From contig NZ_PDZG01000007.1 of NCBI RefSeq assembly GCF_002735645.1, positions 36,326 through 100,325 on the forward strand: DNA of 64,000 bases. The letters run 5' to 3'. Source of the stretch: Iodobacter sp. BJB302. GTDB lineage: Bacteria; Pseudomonadota; Gammaproteobacteria; Burkholderiales; Chitinibacteraceae. A program made the translations under genes and the position numbers. The notes under the pieces are model-generated. The model saw only the letters and a program-made list of their open reading frames with translations, searched no databases and was not told the DNA's origin. Shown piece by piece: positions 63,881-64,000 of the stretch (position 1 is its first letter; each line of letters starts with the position of its first letter).

Positions 63881-64000
63881 TGTCAGGATAGTTGAGATAC
63901 TCCCTTTTCAGGGATTCTAACTTACTCAGGGGGCTGGTTACTTATCATGTCGCGTATTCCCAAGGCTCGTAAAGATGCCATTTTAAGCAAAATGCTTGCT
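63881..64000 (+). mobile_element. Probable left end of an insertion sequence (cut by window edge)
   Basis: From TGTCAGGATAGTTGAGATAC (63881-63900) the sequence departs from the repeat and leads into a transposase-like start at 63947. The first bases may be its terminal inverted repeat. The other end is outside the window, so this is tentative. Confidence 0.5.
63947..64000 (+). CDS. Transposase N-terminus (partial)
   Basis: Eighteen codons are visible, MSRIPKARKDAILSKMLA, open to the right edge. The basic, helical start ending in KML is like that of IS3-type and related helix-turn-helix transposases (OrfA). This is too short for family assignment. Confidence 0.5.
   Translation, partial: MSRIPKARKDAILSKMLA

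Overview
The window looks like chromosomal DNA of a free-living, facultatively anaerobic betaproteobacterium of the order Neisseriales, probably in the Iodobacter/Deefgea/Chitinibacter part of the Chromobacteriaceae. This placement is inferred from gene content and order (tRNA-Gln-prs-rplY-pth, hemL/rubredoxin/thiD, metX-metW, nrdD-nrdG, AlgZ/AlgR, PilA/PglL) and was not tested by a search. Four sites matching the ParB-binding parS consensus (3478, 5665, 7741, 28917) suggest the region lies in the origin-proximal part of the chromosome.

Layout. 1-4449: hemL (cut by the left edge), a CYTH phosphatase, hemJ, an M48 lipoprotein protease, a 54-residue rubredoxin, thiD and an AraC-type regulator. 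4450-8842: a dispersed repeat, an M15 peptidase, parC and a DMT exporter. 9001-11886: waaA-waaC for the LPS inner core and a small GGDEF protein. 11972-14705: cobT, cobC and cobS for late cobalamin assembly. 15037-18248: an anaerobic class III ribonucleotide reductase locus in which the glycyl-radical tail is a separate small gene. 18151-26871: a SulP transporter, LysR plus TDT-family transporter, a ProQ-like RNA chaperone, a phosphopantetheinyl transferase, a nitrosative-stress pair (hemerythrin and nnrS) behind an Rrf2-type operator, and an M48 protease fused to a pilin-like domain. 26941-36257: parE, comM, algZ/algR, a pseudouridine synthase, an EAL phosphodiesterase, rlmH and maf.

36445-43376 is a visibly AT-rich locus: tRNA-Thr, two sigma-54-driven type IV pilin genes with the same N-terminus, a giant membrane fusion (PAP2-like phosphatase + spermidine-synthase-like transporter/methyltransferase-fold) between them, and a PglL-type oligosaccharyltransferase after the second. 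It reads as a pilin expression and surface-modification module. 43435-49819 (minus strand) holds cysDN, cutC, a dynamin-like GTPase and mutM. 50064-56489 is a conserved plus-strand housekeeping block (TPR lipoprotein, lolB, ispE, tRNA-Gln, prs, rplY, unknown protein, pth). 56687-63605 holds a COG0523 GTPase, a small LPS-core/O-antigen cluster (three glycosyltransferases and a WaaL-like ligase) and metX-metW. A partial transposase gene begins at the right edge.

The most unusual structure that genes do not explain is a family of long imperfect palindromes (arms reading CCACGGAGGACACAGAG... and back). I find six full and two half copies. All eight are in the same orientation relative to the chromosome, and each begins or ends within a few to about 25 bases of a stop codon (the nested copy at 13105 reaches this through its outer arm). 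One copy sits exactly between the catalytic body of NrdD and its glycyl-radical tail. Other items worth checking are the parS sites placed on the start codons of both topoisomerase IV genes, the protease-pilin fusion, and the PAP2/SpeE-like fusion.
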